Shown here: positions 50,001 to 59,283 of the stretch, in pieces
Numbering within the stretch: position 1 is the first letter of the stretch
Layout of the letters: the number at the start of each line of letters is the position of its first letter
Source: Samsonia erythrinae
Lineage (GTDB): Bacteria; Pseudomonadota; Gammaproteobacteria; Enterobacterales; Enterobacteriaceae
Length of the DNA: 64,000 bases
Direction of reading: 5' to 3'
NCBI RefSeq assembly: GCF_004342665.1
Contig: NZ_SMBY01000005.1
Span: 176,449 to 240,448, forward strand
Translations under genes and position numbers: made by a program
Notes under the pieces: model-generated
Seen by the model: the letters and a program-made list of their open reading frames with translations, nothing else
Told to the model about the DNA's origin: nothing
Databases searched by the model: none

Positions 50001-50151
50001 AGAGTTGATAAATACTGTTATCCGTCGCCATGGTCAGACGATCGGCATAATCGGTCGCCGTATCGCCCGTGAATCCGAGTTGCTTCAATGCTTCCAGAAA
50101 ATTAAGCACCGGCTGAGCCAGGCCGGGAGACTGCGTGATCTGTGGGATCAT
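47098..50151 (-). CDS. ydiJ: FAD-linked oxidase/ferredoxin fusion YdiJ (D-2-hydroxyglutarate dehydrogenase)
   Basis: A 1017-residue flavoprotein. An FAD-binding PCMH domain comes first (about 45-270, TPRGGGTGTNGQALN), then the oxidase C-terminal domain (to about 530). A ferredoxin-like module follows, with CNGNGLCFNFDARSPMCP and CLACKACSTQCP, and a C-terminal CCG-type domain with VGCCGMAGTYGH. E. coli YdiJ oxidises D-2-hydroxyglutarate to 2-oxoglutarate. The protein agrees with YdiJ across its full length. Confidence 0.93.
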   Translation of the reverse strand: MIPQITQSPGLAQPVLNFLEALKQLGFTGDTATDYADRLTMATDNSIYQLLPDAVVFPRSTADVAILSRLAGEARFSGLTFTPRGGGTGTNGQALNRGIVVDMSRYMNRILEINPEQGWVRVEAGVIKDQLNQYLKPYGYFFAPELSTSNRATLGGMINTDASGQGSLVYGKTSDHVLGLRAVLLGGEMLDTQAMPVELAEQLAQENSAAGRIYHTVLHRCREQRELIFNKFPKLNRFLTGYDLRHVFSDDLRTFDLTRILTGAEGTLAFITEAKLDITPLPKVRRLVNIKYDSFNSALRNAPFMVEAKALSVETVDSKVLNLAREDIVWHSVSELITDVPNQDMLGLNIVEFAGDDETLIGGQVDALCQRLDALLASGEGGVIGYQTCNDLAGIERIYAMRKKAVGLLGNSKGQAKPIPFAEDTCVPPQHLADYIEEFRALLDSHNLTYGMFGHVDAGVLHVRPALDMCDPQQEMLMKQLSDQIVTLTAKYGGLLWGEHGKGFRAEYSPEFFGPELYAELRRIKAAFDPDNRLNPGKICAPLDVEAPMMKVDAVKRGTFDRTIPLTVRTAFRGAMECNGNGLCFNFDARSPMCPSMKISGNRIHSPKGRATLVREWLRLLAEQGVDPVALEKTLPQQKLSLRAFIQKVRNTWQAKQGDYDFSHEVKDAMSGCLACKACSTQCPIKIDVPGFRSRFLQLYHTRYLRPVRDYLVAGVESYAPLMARSPKTFNFFLKMPWLNNLSRSQIGMVDLPLLSSPSLRQQFAGHRGVNTTLEQLEQLPASARQQYVLIVQDPFTSYYDAQVVADFVHLVEKLDLKPVLLPFSPNGKAQHIKGFLQRFAKTAAKTADFLNRVARLGMPMVGVDPALVLCYRDEYREILGEKRGDFQVQLVHEWLVTALADSAPQPATGEAWYLLGHCTETTALPASTKQWADIFSRFGAQLENINVGCCGMAGTYGHETKNLVNSQGIYALSWQQVLQKLPQKRCLTTGYSCRSQVKRMEGRALRHPLQALLEII

Positions 50152-50455
50152 TATTTTTGACCCTGTCCGTACAAGATGGATTTGCCAATATGTCGAGAAA
50201 AAGCCGGCAAGGCGCCAGCGATTACCGCCGCCCGGTTAGCGGACGACATCACGTTTTATCACATTTCTCCATCGTGTGCGCTCCCGGATCGGCAAAAACA
50301 TACAGCGTGTTGGCTATTGGCCGTTTCGCCAACAAAATGTTCAACAGGCTGTCAAAATCCCCGGAAATATCTCATGATGATTTAGCAGTATCCATTATGT
50401 TTTACCCATGTTGCCTCGTCTTCAGGCATCTATTTTGCTATTGAGGAACAATGTA
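50152..50455. other. Intergenic region between ydiJ and ydiK
   Basis: About 300 bases between divergent genes. It should hold both promoters. I see no convincing operator, repeat or small gene in it. Confidence 0.4.
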
Positions 50456-51565
50456 TTGAGCAAAAATTCTCAGCCCCCCCAATTCGATCTGGCCAGGGTC
50501 CTGTTCAGTCTGGCGTTTATCACCATCATGATCATCGCCTGTTTTTGGGTGATACAGCCTTTTATACTGGGGTTCTCCTGGGCGTGTATGGTGGTGATTG
50601 CCACCTGGCCGCTGCTGATCAAAATCCAGGCACTACTCTGGGGACGCCGTTCTCTCGCCGTCGTCGCTATGACATTGCTGCTTATCCTGTTATTTGTTGT
50701 CCCGATCGCGATTCTCGTCAGTAGCGTAGTGGATAACAGTTCAGCATTAATGAACTGGGGAGCCAGACAGGAAAACTTCACCCCGCCGACGCTGGAGTGG
50801 CTAACCTCAATTCCCCTCGTCGGGGACAAGCTGTTCAACAGCTGGCAGATGCTCCTGCAAAGCGGCGGCAGCGGTCTGTTTACCAAAGTGCAACCCTATT
50901 TCGGCAAAACCGCCACCTGGTTGGTGGCGCAGGCCGCGCATGTCGGGCGCTTCCTGATGCACTGTTCGCTGATGCTTATCTTCAGCGCCCTGCTGTACTA
51001 CAAGGGTGAGGCCGTTGCGAAATCTGTACGGCACTTTGCTATCCGGCTGGGACAGGAGCGCGGCGATGCCGCCGTGATTCTGGCGGCGCAGTCAATTCGG
51101 GCCGTCGCATTGGGCGTGGTCGTCACCGCCATCGTACAATCGGTATTAGGCGGCATTGGCCTGGCGATATCCGGCATCCCCTACACCACGCTCTTGACCG
51201 TTCTGATGTTTCTGTTTTGTCTGGCGCAGTTGGGGCCGCTCCCGGTGCTTATCCCTGCCATTATCTGGCTGTATTGGAGCGGCGAGACGAGCTGGGGCAC
51301 TATCCTGTTGATCTGGAGCTGTGTCGTCGGAACGATCGACAACGTCATTCGCCCGGTTCTCATTAAAATGGGCGCCGATCTTCCGATGTTGCTGATACTC
51401 TCTGGCGTCATTGGCGGTTTACTGGCCTTTGGCATGATCGGATTGTTTATCGGCCCGGTCGTTCTCGCCGTTTCCTACCGCCTGCTGTTCGCCTGGATGC
51501 GTGAAATCCCCGAACCGCAGAGCATCATCTCGGTGAATACGTCAAATCTGCCTGACAAAAAGTGA
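50456..51565 (+). CDS. ydiK: AI-2E family transporter YdiK
   Basis: A 369-residue inner-membrane protein of the AI-2E (PerM) family with about eight helices. The signature LAQLGPLPVLIPAIIWLYW and the GTIDNVIRPVLIKMGADLP segment are conserved. The substrate is not established. I favour a TTG start at 50456, preceded by GAGGA, since it gives an N-terminus like E. coli YdiK. The alternative ATG at 50408 adds 16 residues but has no ribosome site. Confidence 0.88.
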   Translation: MSKNSQPPQFDLARVLFSLAFITIMIIACFWVIQPFILGFSWACMVVIATWPLLIKIQALLWGRRSLAVVAMTLLLILLFVVPIAILVSSVVDNSSALMNWGARQENFTPPTLEWLTSIPLVGDKLFNSWQMLLQSGGSGLFTKVQPYFGKTATWLVAQAAHVGRFLMHCSLMLIFSALLYYKGEAVAKSVRHFAIRLGQERGDAAVILAAQSIRAVALGVVVTAIVQSVLGGIGLAISGIPYTTLLTVLMFLFCLAQLGPLPVLIPAIIWLYWSGETSWGTILLIWSCVVGTIDNVIRPVLIKMGADLPMLLILSGVIGGLLAFGMIGLFIGPVVLAVSYRLLFAWMREIPEPQSIISVNTSNLPDKK

Positions 51566-51569
51566 TCGC

Positions 51570-51604
51570 GGCAATCCCTCTGTATATGTGGGCAATGGAT
51601 TGCC
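51570..51604 (+). terminator. Hairpin after ydiK
   Basis: GGCAATCC (51570-51577) pairs with GGATTGCC (51597-51604) just after the ydiK stop; only CCTTCT follows. It may be a weak terminator. Confidence 0.35.
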
Positions 51605-51765
51605 CCTTCTCTGCGCATTTAGCGTTATGTCGTCGCCATTTCCCCTTCACGGTTCAATAGGTAAAAATAGCTAATGTTTTTGCCTCTATTTTTAGGGATT
51701 AATCCTAAAAAACCTGATATCGTTTCTTAATCGCATTAATTTTATTGACTATAGAAAAATTAAGA

Positions 51766-51808
51766 AAAGAACATTCTTAAAATAAATTAACGATTAAGAG
51801 GATTCTTA
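51766..51808 (+). promoter_or_regulatory. Tandem RcsB-type boxes upstream of rprA
   Basis: TAAGA-GGAT-TCTTA (51795-51808) is a perfect inverted RcsB-type box. AAAGA-ACAT-TCTTA (51766-51779) is a second, with one mismatch, 29 bases upstream. A -35-like CCGACA and a -10-like TAAGCA (51837-51842) follow. RcsB is the known activator of rprA. Confidence 0.7.
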
Positions 51809-51848
51809 ATGACCCGACAGTCTGCAATCCCTAAGGTAAGCACCGGAG

Positions 51849-51952
51849 CTAGTTTTAATCTACTGTTCGTTAATGAGGATTCCTCCTCGTCAGAATGTGT
51901 AACGAATTGCTGTGTGTAGTCTTTACCCATCCCCTGAGATGGGTTTTTTTTT
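51849..51952 (+). ncRNA. rprA: RprA small RNA
   Basis: The 3' half is nearly identical to E. coli RprA: AACGAATTGCTGTGTGTAGT from 51901, then a terminator CCCATC/GATGGG with nine T residues. Location after ydiK is also as in E. coli. RprA promotes RpoS translation with Hfq and responds to the Rcs envelope-stress system. The 5' half differs from E. coli. The start is estimated from the promoter elements and gives about 104 bases, the E. coli size; it could be off by some bases. Confidence 0.88.
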
Positions 51953-52047
51953 GCCCGTGATTTCTCTTCGATGACATTGCAGTTCATTCCTTTTTTGCTA
52001 CTCTCCCGTTTGCCCGCCATCGGTTCAGATTATTTCAGGAGTTTTGC

Positions 52048-53091
52048 ATGCCGTTCCCCACCGTAAAGCGCTTACTCTTCTGGGGCTTATTCAGCTTGCT
52101 GACAGCCTGCGACAATACAACGCCAACCCAGCGCCCTTTGTTGACCATTGAAGGCAAGACGATGGGAACGTTTTACAGTGTAAAAATCAGCGGCGACATC
52201 GCTGAAGACAGAACACAGCTACAGCAGGAAATCGACGCGCTGCTGGAGCAGGCCAACAATGATATCTCCACCTATCGCGACCAGTCCGTTTTATCCCGCT
52301 TCAATCAGTATCGGGGGACGGCGCCGCAGCCAATCCCCCGCGGAATGGCGGACATCATTCTGGTCGCACAGCGGATTGGCCGGGCCACGCATGGTGCGAT
52401 GGATATCACCGTCGGCCCGCTGGTCAACCTGTGGGGATTCGGCCCACAGAAACAGCCCGTGCAGCTTCCCAGCCAACAGCAGATCGATTCAGCGCGGCAA
52501 AAAGTCGGGCTGCATCATCTGAAGCTGATTAGTGACGAGAAAGGCGAGTGGATTCAAAAAGATCTTCCGGATTTGTACGTCGATCTCTCCACGCTTGGCG
52601 AAGGCTACGGCGCAGATCTTCTCGCGCAGTTGATGCTGCGTAAAGGGATCGCGAATTATCTGGTTTCTGTCGGCGGGGCGATCTCCAGCCGAGGCGTGAA
52701 TGCAGAAGGTATACCGTGGCGCGTGGCGATCCAGAAACCGACCGATCGCGAGAACGCAATGCAGGCGGCGGTGAATTTGCAGGGCTACGCCATCAGCACA
52801 TCCGGCAGCTATCGCAATTATTTTGAGGACGGGGGCAAACGCTACTCCCATATTATCGACCCCGCGACCGGCAAACCGATTACGCACCGCTTGGTTTCTG
52901 CGACCGTTATTGCACCAACGGCGTTGGAGGCCGACGGCTGGGATACCGGCTTAATGGTGTTGGGAACGGAGAAAGCGTTGGCGCTGGCGAAACAACAAGG
53001 GCTGGCGGTGTATCTCATCACTAAAACGGATGAGGGGTTCGATGCTGTAATGACGCCGCAGTTTAAATCCTTCCTGATTACGGCACAGTAA
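52048..53091 (+). CDS. apbE: FAD:protein FMN transferase ApbE
   Basis: A 347-residue lipoprotein of the ApbE family. The lipobox LLTAC gives a lipidated C21. Conserved family motifs are KTMGTFYSVK, DISTYRDQSVLSRFN, AMDITVGPLVNLWGFGP, VSVGG, and SHIIDPATGKPI. ApbE attaches FMN covalently to threonine of partner flavoproteins such as NqrBC or RnfG. No such partner is encoded nearby. The ATG follows AGGAGTTTTGC. Confidence 0.93.
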   Translation: MPFPTVKRLLFWGLFSLLTACDNTTPTQRPLLTIEGKTMGTFYSVKISGDIAEDRTQLQQEIDALLEQANNDISTYRDQSVLSRFNQYRGTAPQPIPRGMADIILVAQRIGRATHGAMDITVGPLVNLWGFGPQKQPVQLPSQQQIDSARQKVGLHHLKLISDEKGEWIQKDLPDLYVDLSTLGEGYGADLLAQLMLRKGIANYLVSVGGAISSRGVNAEGIPWRVAIQKPTDRENAMQAAVNLQGYAISTSGSYRNYFEDGGKRYSHIIDPATGKPITHRLVSATVIAPTALEADGWDTGLMVLGTEKALALAKQQGLAVYLITKTDEGFDAVMTPQFKSFLITAQ

Positions 53092-53146
53092 GAAATGGCC
53101 AAACGAATAAAAATCCCATCGTGATAAGGACGAGATACATGGAGCG

Positions 53147-53256
53147 GTTCAACCACCACCGCCCCATGACCCCAGGCTATTCGCGAAAATCGCGACGCGA
53201 TACCTTCGGCGTTCGTGACCGCAGCCCGGTCCGCCTCAGCACGATGATTACGCGAA
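53147..53256 (-). repeat. GC-rich structured intergenic repeat, copy B
   Basis: On the minus strand it shares three blocks with 13730-13913: TCGCGTAATCATCGTGCTGA, ACGAACGCCGAAGGTATCGC, and GGGGTCATGGGGCGGTGGTG. It is shorter than copy A, lacking most of the central part. It also contains an inverted repeat (TCGCGATTTTCGCGA). It lies between convergent apbE and ppsA. Confidence 0.6.
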
Positions 53257-53292
53257 TAAAAAATACATCAGTATCTAAAAATTCATCTCAGA

Positions 53293-55671
53293 CTAGTTGT
53301 GCTCCGCCAGATTCAGCCAGGTCTGCACCACGGTATCCGGGTTGAGCGACAGGCTATCAATCCCCTGCTCCATCAGCCAGATAGCAAAGTCCTCGTGGTC
53401 GGACGGACCCTGACCGCAAATACCGACGTATTTCCCCTGCTTCTTGGCGGCTTTGATCGCCATCGACAGCAGCGCTTTCACCGCATCGTTGCGTTCATCA
53501 AACAGCGACGATACCACGCCGGAATCGCGATCCAGCCCCAGCGCCAGCTGCGTCATATCGTTGGATCCGATGGAGAAGCCATCAAAGTGTTGCAGGAATT
53601 CATCGGCCAACAGCGCGTTCGATGGAATCTCGCACATCATGATTATCTTCAGGCCATCCTCACCGCGGCGCAACCCTTGGCTCGCCAGTTCGGCGATGAC
53701 GGCCTCCGCTTGCGCTACGGTACGAACGAAGGGAACCATGATCTCCACGTTCTTCAACCCCATAACGTTACGCACGCGTTTAACCGCTTCACATTCCAGC
53801 GCAAAACAGGCCTTGAAATCCGCTGAAACGTAACGGCCTGCGCCGCGGAAACCCAGCATCGGGTTTTCTTCTTCCGGCTCATAGCGCTCGCCGCCAACCA
53901 GATTCGCATACTCATTCGATTTAAAATCGGACAGGCGAACGATAACGCGCTTCGGCGCGAACGCCGCGGCCAGCGTGGCAATCCCTTCCGTCAGGCGGCC
54001 AACGTAAAATTCCACCGGATCGTCATAGCCCTGCATCAGCGCGTTGATTTCACGTTGCAGTTCCGGCGTTTGCTGGTCGAATTCCAGCAGCGCTCTGGGA
54101 TGCACGCCAATCATGCGGTTGATGATAAATTCCAGACGCGCCAGACCCACGCCGTCGTTTGGCAGGCAGGCGAAGTCAAACGCCCGATCCGGGTTACCCA
54201 CATTCATCATCACTTTCAGCGGCAGCGCGGGCATTTCATCAATCTGCGAACTCTTAACGGAAAAATCCAGCAGATCCTGATACACATAGCCCGTATCACC
54301 TTCCGCGCAGGACACCGTCACTTTTTGCCCATTGCGCAGACGATCCGTCGCGTCGCCACAGCCCACCACCGCCGGGATCCCCAGCTCGCGGGCGATGATC
54401 GCCGCATGGCAGGTGCGTCCGCCGCGATTGGTCACGATCGCCGCCGCTTTTTTCATGATCGGTTCCCAGTCCGGGTCGGTCATGTCGGTCACCAGCACAT
54501 CACCCGCGTTGATCAGGTGCATCTCGCTGATGTCCTGAATCATTTTTACTTCACCCGCGCCAATGCGGTGGCCGATAGCACGGCCTTCCACCAGCACGGT
54601 ACCGCTGGCAGGCAGGTGATAGCGCTCCATGACCTGACCGTTGGAACGCACGGTTTCCGGGCGAGCCTGCACAATGTAGAGCTTACCGGTGTGGCCATCT
54701 TTCGCCCACTCGATGTCCATCGGGCGACCATAGTGTTTCTCAATCAGCAGCGCCTGACGGGCCAGCGCTTCCACTTCATCATCCGTTAGGCTGAAACGGG
54801 CGCTTTGTTCTGCCGGTACGTCTTCAATTCGCACCTGCTTGCCGTGTTCCTGACTCGCGGCATACACCATCCGGATTTTTTTCGATCCCATGTTACGACG
54901 CACAATCGCCGGCCTGTTGTTCTGCAAGGTCGGCTTGTGGACATAGAATTCATCCGGGTTTACCGCGCCCTGCACCACCATTTCACCCAGCCCGTAAGCG
55001 GAAGTGATGAACACAACCTGATCGAAGCCGGATTCGGTATCAATGGTAAACATCACGCCTGCCGACGCCAGATCGGAACGCACCATACGCTGCACGCCCG
55101 CCGACAGCGCTACGCCGCGATGGTCGTAGCCCTGATGCACGCGATAGGAGATAGCGCGATCGTTAAACAGCGAGGCAAACACGTGCTTCACGGCGACCAT
55201 TACCGCGTCAATACCTTGTACGTTCAGGAACGTTTCCTGTTGTCCGGCAAAGGACGCATCCGGCATATCCTCCGCCGTTGCGGAAGAACGTACGGCAAAC
55301 GAAGCGCCTTCTTCACCTTCAGACAATTGTTGATAGGCATCGCGGATCGCGTTCTCCAGCTCCGGCTGGAACGGCGTATCAATAATCCACTGGCGAATCT
55401 GCGTGCCGGCATCCGCCAGTTGATTCAGATCGTCAATATCGGTGCGATCAAGCAACGCATAAATACGCTGGTTAATCCCGCTTTGATTAAGAAAATCATT
55501 AAACGCCTGTGCCGTTGTCGCAAAGCCGTTGGGGACTGCCACGCCCAGTTCTGAAAGGTTGGTGATCATTTCACCCAGGGAGGCGTTTTTGCCGCCCACC
55601 CTTTCAACGTCGTGCATACCAAGCTGGTTATACCAAAGGACATTACGCAAATCAGGGCCGTTATTGGACAT
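53293..55671 (-). CDS. ppsA: Phosphoenolpyruvate synthase PpsA
   Basis: A 792-residue gluconeogenic enzyme, the same length as in E. coli, that makes PEP from pyruvate with ATP. The N-terminal nucleotide-binding domain (about 15-350), the phosphohistidine domain with [19 protein letters not shown], and the C-terminal PEP-binding barrel with [17 protein letters not shown] are all present. The ATG at 55671 follows AAAGGA; a seven-codon extension was rejected. It is divergent from ppsR, whose product regulates it. Confidence 0.97.
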   Translation of the reverse strand: MSNNGPDLRNVLWYNQLGMHDVERVGGKNASLGEMITNLSELGVAVPNGFATTAQAFNDFLNQSGINQRIYALLDRTDIDDLNQLADAGTQIRQWIIDTPFQPELENAIRDAYQQLSEGEEGASFAVRSSATAEDMPDASFAGQQETFLNVQGIDAVMVAVKHVFASLFNDRAISYRVHQGYDHRGVALSAGVQRMVRSDLASAGVMFTIDTESGFDQVVFITSAYGLGEMVVQGAVNPDEFYVHKPTLQNNRPAIVRRNMGSKKIRMVYAASQEHGKQVRIEDVPAEQSARFSLTDDEVEALARQALLIEKHYGRPMDIEWAKDGHTGKLYIVQARPETVRSNGQVMERYHLPASGTVLVEGRAIGHRIGAGEVKMIQDISEMHLINAGDVLVTDMTDPDWEPIMKKAAAIVTNRGGRTCHAAIIARELGIPAVVGCGDATDRLRNGQKVTVSCAEGDTGYVYQDLLDFSVKSSQIDEMPALPLKVMMNVGNPDRAFDFACLPNDGVGLARLEFIINRMIGVHPRALLEFDQQTPELQREINALMQGYDDPVEFYVGRLTEGIATLAAAFAPKRVIVRLSDFKSNEYANLVGGERYEPEEENPMLGFRGAGRYVSADFKACFALECEAVKRVRNVMGLKNVEIMVPFVRTVAQAEAVIAELASQGLRRGEDGLKIIMMCEIPSNALLADEFLQHFDGFSIGSNDMTQLALGLDRDSGVVSSLFDERNDAVKALLSMAIKAAKKQGKYVGICGQGPSDHEDFAIWLMEQGIDSLSLNPDTVVQTWLNLAEHN

Positions 55672-55772
55672 CGAAAATAATCCTTTCTGCATACAATTAG
55701 GGTATGAAAGAGTTCGGTTGAGGATCGCCTCAACGTAATCAGACTAGCATAGCGTTTTGATGAACATGGACA

Positions 55773-55788
55773 GGTGAATCGTTCAACC
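55773..55788 (-). promoter_or_regulatory. Cra (FruR) site upstream of ppsA
   Basis: GGTGAATCGTTCAACC matches the Cra consensus core TGAATCGTTCA. It lies about 100 bases upstream of ppsA, where Cra acts as an activator in E. coli, opposite to its repressing role at pykF. Confidence 0.75.
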
Positions 55789-55971
55789 TATGAAAAAAAA
55801 CCGATCTCACTGTGAATGATTGCTTAACGCGGTAAAAATCCAATATCGTAGGAGATTAGCATTCTTTATCAAAAATATATTGAAAAGGCGTTTCAATAAA
55901 ATAGTTACCAAACTACCAATTTTGACGACGTTAATGTATCCAGTCGGTCAGAAAAATTACAAGGGGGTTGT

Positions 55972-56793
55972 GTGGAAAGAAGCGTATTTTATGTCTCAGA
56001 CGGGACGGCGATTACGGCAGAAGTCCTGGGTCATGCTGTGCTGTCGCAGTTCCCGGTGAGCACGGTGAGCTATACGTTGCCTTTCGTTGAAAGCGAAGCG
56101 CGCGCCATGGCCGTATGCGAACAGATTAATACGTTATACCAACAAACGGGCTTACGACCTCTGGTATTTTACTCCATCGTCACCCCAACCGTCCGTGACA
56201 TCATTACCCGCAGCGAAGGATTCTGTCAGGATATCGTTCAGGCTCTGGTCGCCCCTTTACAGAAAGAGTTGAACACGCCTCCGACGCCGGTTGCCAACCG
56301 CACTCACGGCTTAACCGCCAACAACCTGAGTAAATACGATGCGCGTATCGCCGCTATCGACTACACGCTGGCGCACGACGACGGCATTTCGCTGCGCAAT
56401 CTCGATCAGGCGCAGGTCATTCTTCTGGGCGTTTCACGCTGTGGCAAAACGCCGACCAGTCTGTATCTGGCCATGCAGTTCGGCATCCGCGCCGCCAACT
56501 ATCCTTTTATCGCCGATGATATGGACAATTTACGCCTGCCCGATGCGCTGAAACCCTTCCAGCACAAACTGTTCGGTCTCACCATTGATGCCGAACGGCT
56601 GGCAGCGATTCGGGAAGAGCGCCGGGGCAATAGCCGCTATGCGTCTCTGCGCCAGTGCCGTATGGAGCTCAGTGAGGTTGAGGCGCTGTTTCGCAAACAC
56701 CAGATTAAGTACCTTAATACCACCAATTATTCCGTTGAAGAAATTTCCGCCAAAATCATCGACATTCTCGGCATGAGCAGAAGAATGTACTAG
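55972..56793 (+). CDS. ppsR: PEP synthase regulatory protein PpsR
   Basis: A 273-residue bifunctional kinase/pyrophosphorylase (DUF299 family) that inactivates and reactivates PpsA by ADP-dependent threonine phosphorylation. The P-loop [11 protein letters not shown] (about 153-163) and the segment [18 protein letters not shown] are conserved. It starts at GTG after AAGGGGG; the N-terminus is slightly shorter than in E. coli. It is divergent from ppsA across about 300 bases. Confidence 0.95.
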   Translation: MERSVFYVSDGTAITAEVLGHAVLSQFPVSTVSYTLPFVESEARAMAVCEQINTLYQQTGLRPLVFYSIVTPTVRDIITRSEGFCQDIVQALVAPLQKELNTPPTPVANRTHGLTANNLSKYDARIAAIDYTLAHDDGISLRNLDQAQVILLGVSRCGKTPTSLYLAMQFGIRAANYPFIADDMDNLRLPDALKPFQHKLFGLTIDAERLAAIREERRGNSRYASLRQCRMELSEVEALFRKHQIKYLNTTNYSVEEISAKIIDILGMSRRMY

Positions 56794-56983
56794 TACATGA
56801 TGGTTTTTTTTGTCCTGATGCGGTTGTAATGCGCGCGATTTCGTTTATTGTGTGCCTATCACTTCCCGGCTTTCGCCGCTGAGAAGCAACCCATTTAGTT
56901 GAAAATATCGTCTAAAAACGCTGTCATGCCCACGTTTTTCAGCAATGACAGATTTTCGACTTGACCGTATTCAGAGACAAAAC

Positions 56984-58030
56984 ATGTTACCAACAGATGA
57001 ACTGCGGAGCGCACGCATCGCGGGTCTGGTCACGCCTCAAACGTTACTCGCCAGACTCCCGATCACCCCTGCCGTTGCCGAAAATGTGACCCTGTCACGA
57101 AAAAAAATTGAAGCCATTCTTACCGGACAAGATCCTCGCCTGCTCGTCGTGATTGGCCCCTGTTCGATCCATGACACCGATAGCGCGTTAGATTATGCGC
57201 ACCGTCTGGCTGCCCTACGCACGCGGTATCAGGACAGGCTGGAGATCGTCATGCGCACCTACTTTGAAAAACCGCGCACGGTGGTAGGCTGGAAGGGACT
57301 TATTTCCGATCCCGCGCTCAATGGAACATTCCAGGTAAATGAAGGGCTGGAGATTGCACGCCGCCTGCTGCTGGACGTCAACCAGCTTGGACTGCCGACC
57401 GCCACGGAATTTCTCGATATGGTCACCGGCCAATATATCTCCGACTTAATTAGCTGGGGGGCGATTGGCGCGAGAACCACCGAAAGCCAGATCCACCGGG
57501 AAATGGCCTCCGCGCTATCCTGCCCTGTCGGTTTCAAAAACGGAACGGACGGCAATACGCGCATCGCCGTCGATGCCATCCGCGCCGCCCGCGCCCAACA
57601 CATGTTCCTCTCGCCGGATAAACAGGGATTCATGTCGGTTTACAAAACGCAGGGCAATCCGTTTGGCCATATTATTATGCGCGGGGGAAAAACGCCGAAT
57701 TATTACGCGGAAGATATCTCCGCCGCCTGTGAGCAGTTGCGGAAATTTTCATTGCCGGAGTATCTGGTGATCGACTTCAGCCATGCCAATTGCCAGAAAC
57801 AACACCGGCGTCAGCTTGACGTCGCCGATGATATTTGCCGGCAAATTCGCGCCGGATCGCGCGCGATTGCCGGCATCATGGCAGAAAGCTTCTTAATCGA
57901 AGGTCACCAGCCTGCCCACAACCCTCTGGCATTAACGTATGGTCAATCCATCACCGATCCCTGCCTGAGCTGGCAGGATAGCGAAACCCTGCTGGCGCGT
58001 CTGGCGGAAGCCATCGATAGCCGTTTTTAA
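56984..58030 (+). CDS. aroH: DAHP synthase AroH
   Basis: A 348-residue class I 3-deoxy-7-phosphoheptulonate synthase, the first enzyme of aromatic amino acid synthesis, joining PEP and erythrose-4-phosphate. Conserved motifs include VIGPCSIHD, RTYFEKPRTVVGWKG and PVGFKNGTDG. The ATG at 56984 gives MLPTDELR, matching E. coli AroH in start and length; an ATG 13 codons upstream lacks a ribosome site. Position next to ppsR marks it as the AroH isoenzyme, normally tryptophan-sensitive. I found no convincing TrpR operator. Confidence 0.9.
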   Translation: MLPTDELRSARIAGLVTPQTLLARLPITPAVAENVTLSRKKIEAILTGQDPRLLVVIGPCSIHDTDSALDYAHRLAALRTRYQDRLEIVMRTYFEKPRTVVGWKGLISDPALNGTFQVNEGLEIARRLLLDVNQLGLPTATEFLDMVTGQYISDLISWGAIGARTTESQIHREMASALSCPVGFKNGTDGNTRIAVDAIRAARAQHMFLSPDKQGFMSVYKTQGNPFGHIIMRGGKTPNYYAEDISAACEQLRKFSLPEYLVIDFSHANCQKQHRRQLDVADDICRQIRAGSRAIAGIMAESFLIEGHQPAHNPLALTYGQSITDPCLSWQDSETLLARLAEAIDSRF

Positions 58031-58039
58031 CCGGAAACA

Positions 58040-58073
58040 CGCAGACGCAACATCCATCCGGTGTTGCGCTGCG
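58040..58073. other. Hairpin after aroH
   Basis: CGCAG-ACGCAAC pairs with GTTGCG-CTGCG about 10 bases past the aroH stop. There is no T tract, so termination is uncertain. Confidence 0.35.
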
Positions 58074-58172
58074 AAATATCACGCCCGCGTAAATCTTTCC
58101 CCCGCCAGCAACGCCTCTATTCCAATGTCAACGTATTAAAAAATTTTACTTGAGGTTGAGCTCTTGTTACAT

Positions 58173-58191
58173 GAAAATGATTATCATTCGT
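58173..58191. promoter_or_regulatory. Fur box of the hmu operon
   Basis: GAAAATGATTATCATTCGT matches the Fur consensus well, and GATGATAATACGATAAC follows at once with further hexamers. It lies about 40-55 bases before hmuS, so iron-bound Fur should repress hmuSTUV. Confidence 0.8.
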
Positions 58192-58227
58192 CATGATGAT
58201 AATACGATAACGACTGGGGGTAGCAAA

Positions 58228-59283
58228 ATGCAGACGACCATTTATCAACAATATCAGCAGGCCAAAGCTGAACATCCGCGTAAATACGCTCGCGATCTGG
58301 CCACGCAACTTGGCATCAGCGAAGCTGAGCTCAGCCATGCCCGCGTCGGACACGATGCGCGGCGTCTTCAGGGCGACGCCAAAGCCTGGCTGAACGCACT
58401 GGAGCCCGTGGGTAACACCAAGTCGATTACGCGTAATGAATATGCCGTGCATGAGCATACGGGCTGCTATCAAAACCAGCACCTTGATGGTCATGCAGGG
58501 CTGATTCTTAATCCGCGCGAGCTGGATCTGCGCCTGTTCCTCTCTCAGTGGGCTTCAGCCTTTGCGCTGCGAGAGAACACTCCGCACGGGGAACGGCAGA
58601 GCGTTCAATTCTTCGATCATCAGGGTGATGCCATTCTGAAGGTTTACGCTACGGATACCACGAATAGGGTCGCCTGGCAGCAATACATTGAGACATTTGC
58701 CACCAGCGAAAACCCGGCGCTGCGGCTTCTGCCGCCGTCAGCCGATAGCGCAGTGGCCAGACAGGCCGTTACCCATAATCCCCAGCTTGAAGCGGAATGG
58801 CGGGCGATGACGGATGTACACCAGTTTTTCACCCTGCTAAGACGCTATAATCTTACGCGTCAGCAGGCGTTTCGCTCCGTCGCGAACGATCTGGCCTATC
58901 GTGTTGAGAATGATGCGCTGTCGCAGATCCTGTTTAGCGCACGCGACAATCAGAACGAAATCATGGTGTTTGTCGGTAATCGCGGCTGTGTACAAATCTT
59001 CACCGGCGTGCTTGAGCGAGTGGAACGTCTGGAACAGCACGCGGAATGGATGAATATCTTCAATAAAAATTTCACGCTGCATCTGCTCGAAGGCGCTATC
59101 GCCGAGAGCTGGGTCACACGTAAACCGACGGCGGACGGTATCGTGACCAGCCTTGAACTCTATGCCGCGGACGGCACTCAAATCGCACAACTTTTCGGGC
59201 AGCGTACCGAAGGCATGCCCGAACAACGTCTGTGGCGCGATCAGGTCGACGCCTTGAAACCGTATAAGGATCTCGCCGCATGA
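58228..59283 (+). CDS. hmuS: Heme-handling/degrading protein HmuS
   Basis: A 351-residue cytoplasmic protein of the HemS/HmuS/ChuS family, made of two similar halves. It receives heme after import and is implicated in its breakdown or transfer. FVGNRGCVQIFTG and the histidine-containing region near WMNIFNKNFTLHLLEGAI are conserved. The ATG at 58228 follows GGGGG; the upstream in-frame extension overlaps the Fur box. It is the first gene of the operon here, with no receptor gene before it. Confidence 0.93.
   Translation: MQTTIYQQYQQAKAEHPRKYARDLATQLGISEAELSHARVGHDARRLQGDAKAWLNALEPVGNTKSITRNEYAVHEHTGCYQNQHLDGHAGLILNPRELDLRLFLSQWASAFALRENTPHGERQSVQFFDHQGDAILKVYATDTTNRVAWQQYIETFATSENPALRLLPPSADSAVARQAVTHNPQLEAEWRAMTDVHQFFTLLRRYNLTRQQAFRSVANDLAYRVENDALSQILFSARDNQNEIMVFVGNRGCVQIFTGVLERVERLEQHAEWMNIFNKNFTLHLLEGAIAESWVTRKPTADGIVTSLELYAADGTQIAQLFGQRTEGMPEQRLWRDQVDALKPYKDLAA

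Noticed and set aside
56784..56800. ATGTACTAGTACAT palindrome before aroH as a TrpR operator
   Set aside because: It has one CTAG core rather than the two spaced cores of trp operators, and it overlaps the ppsR stop codon about 190 bases from aroH.
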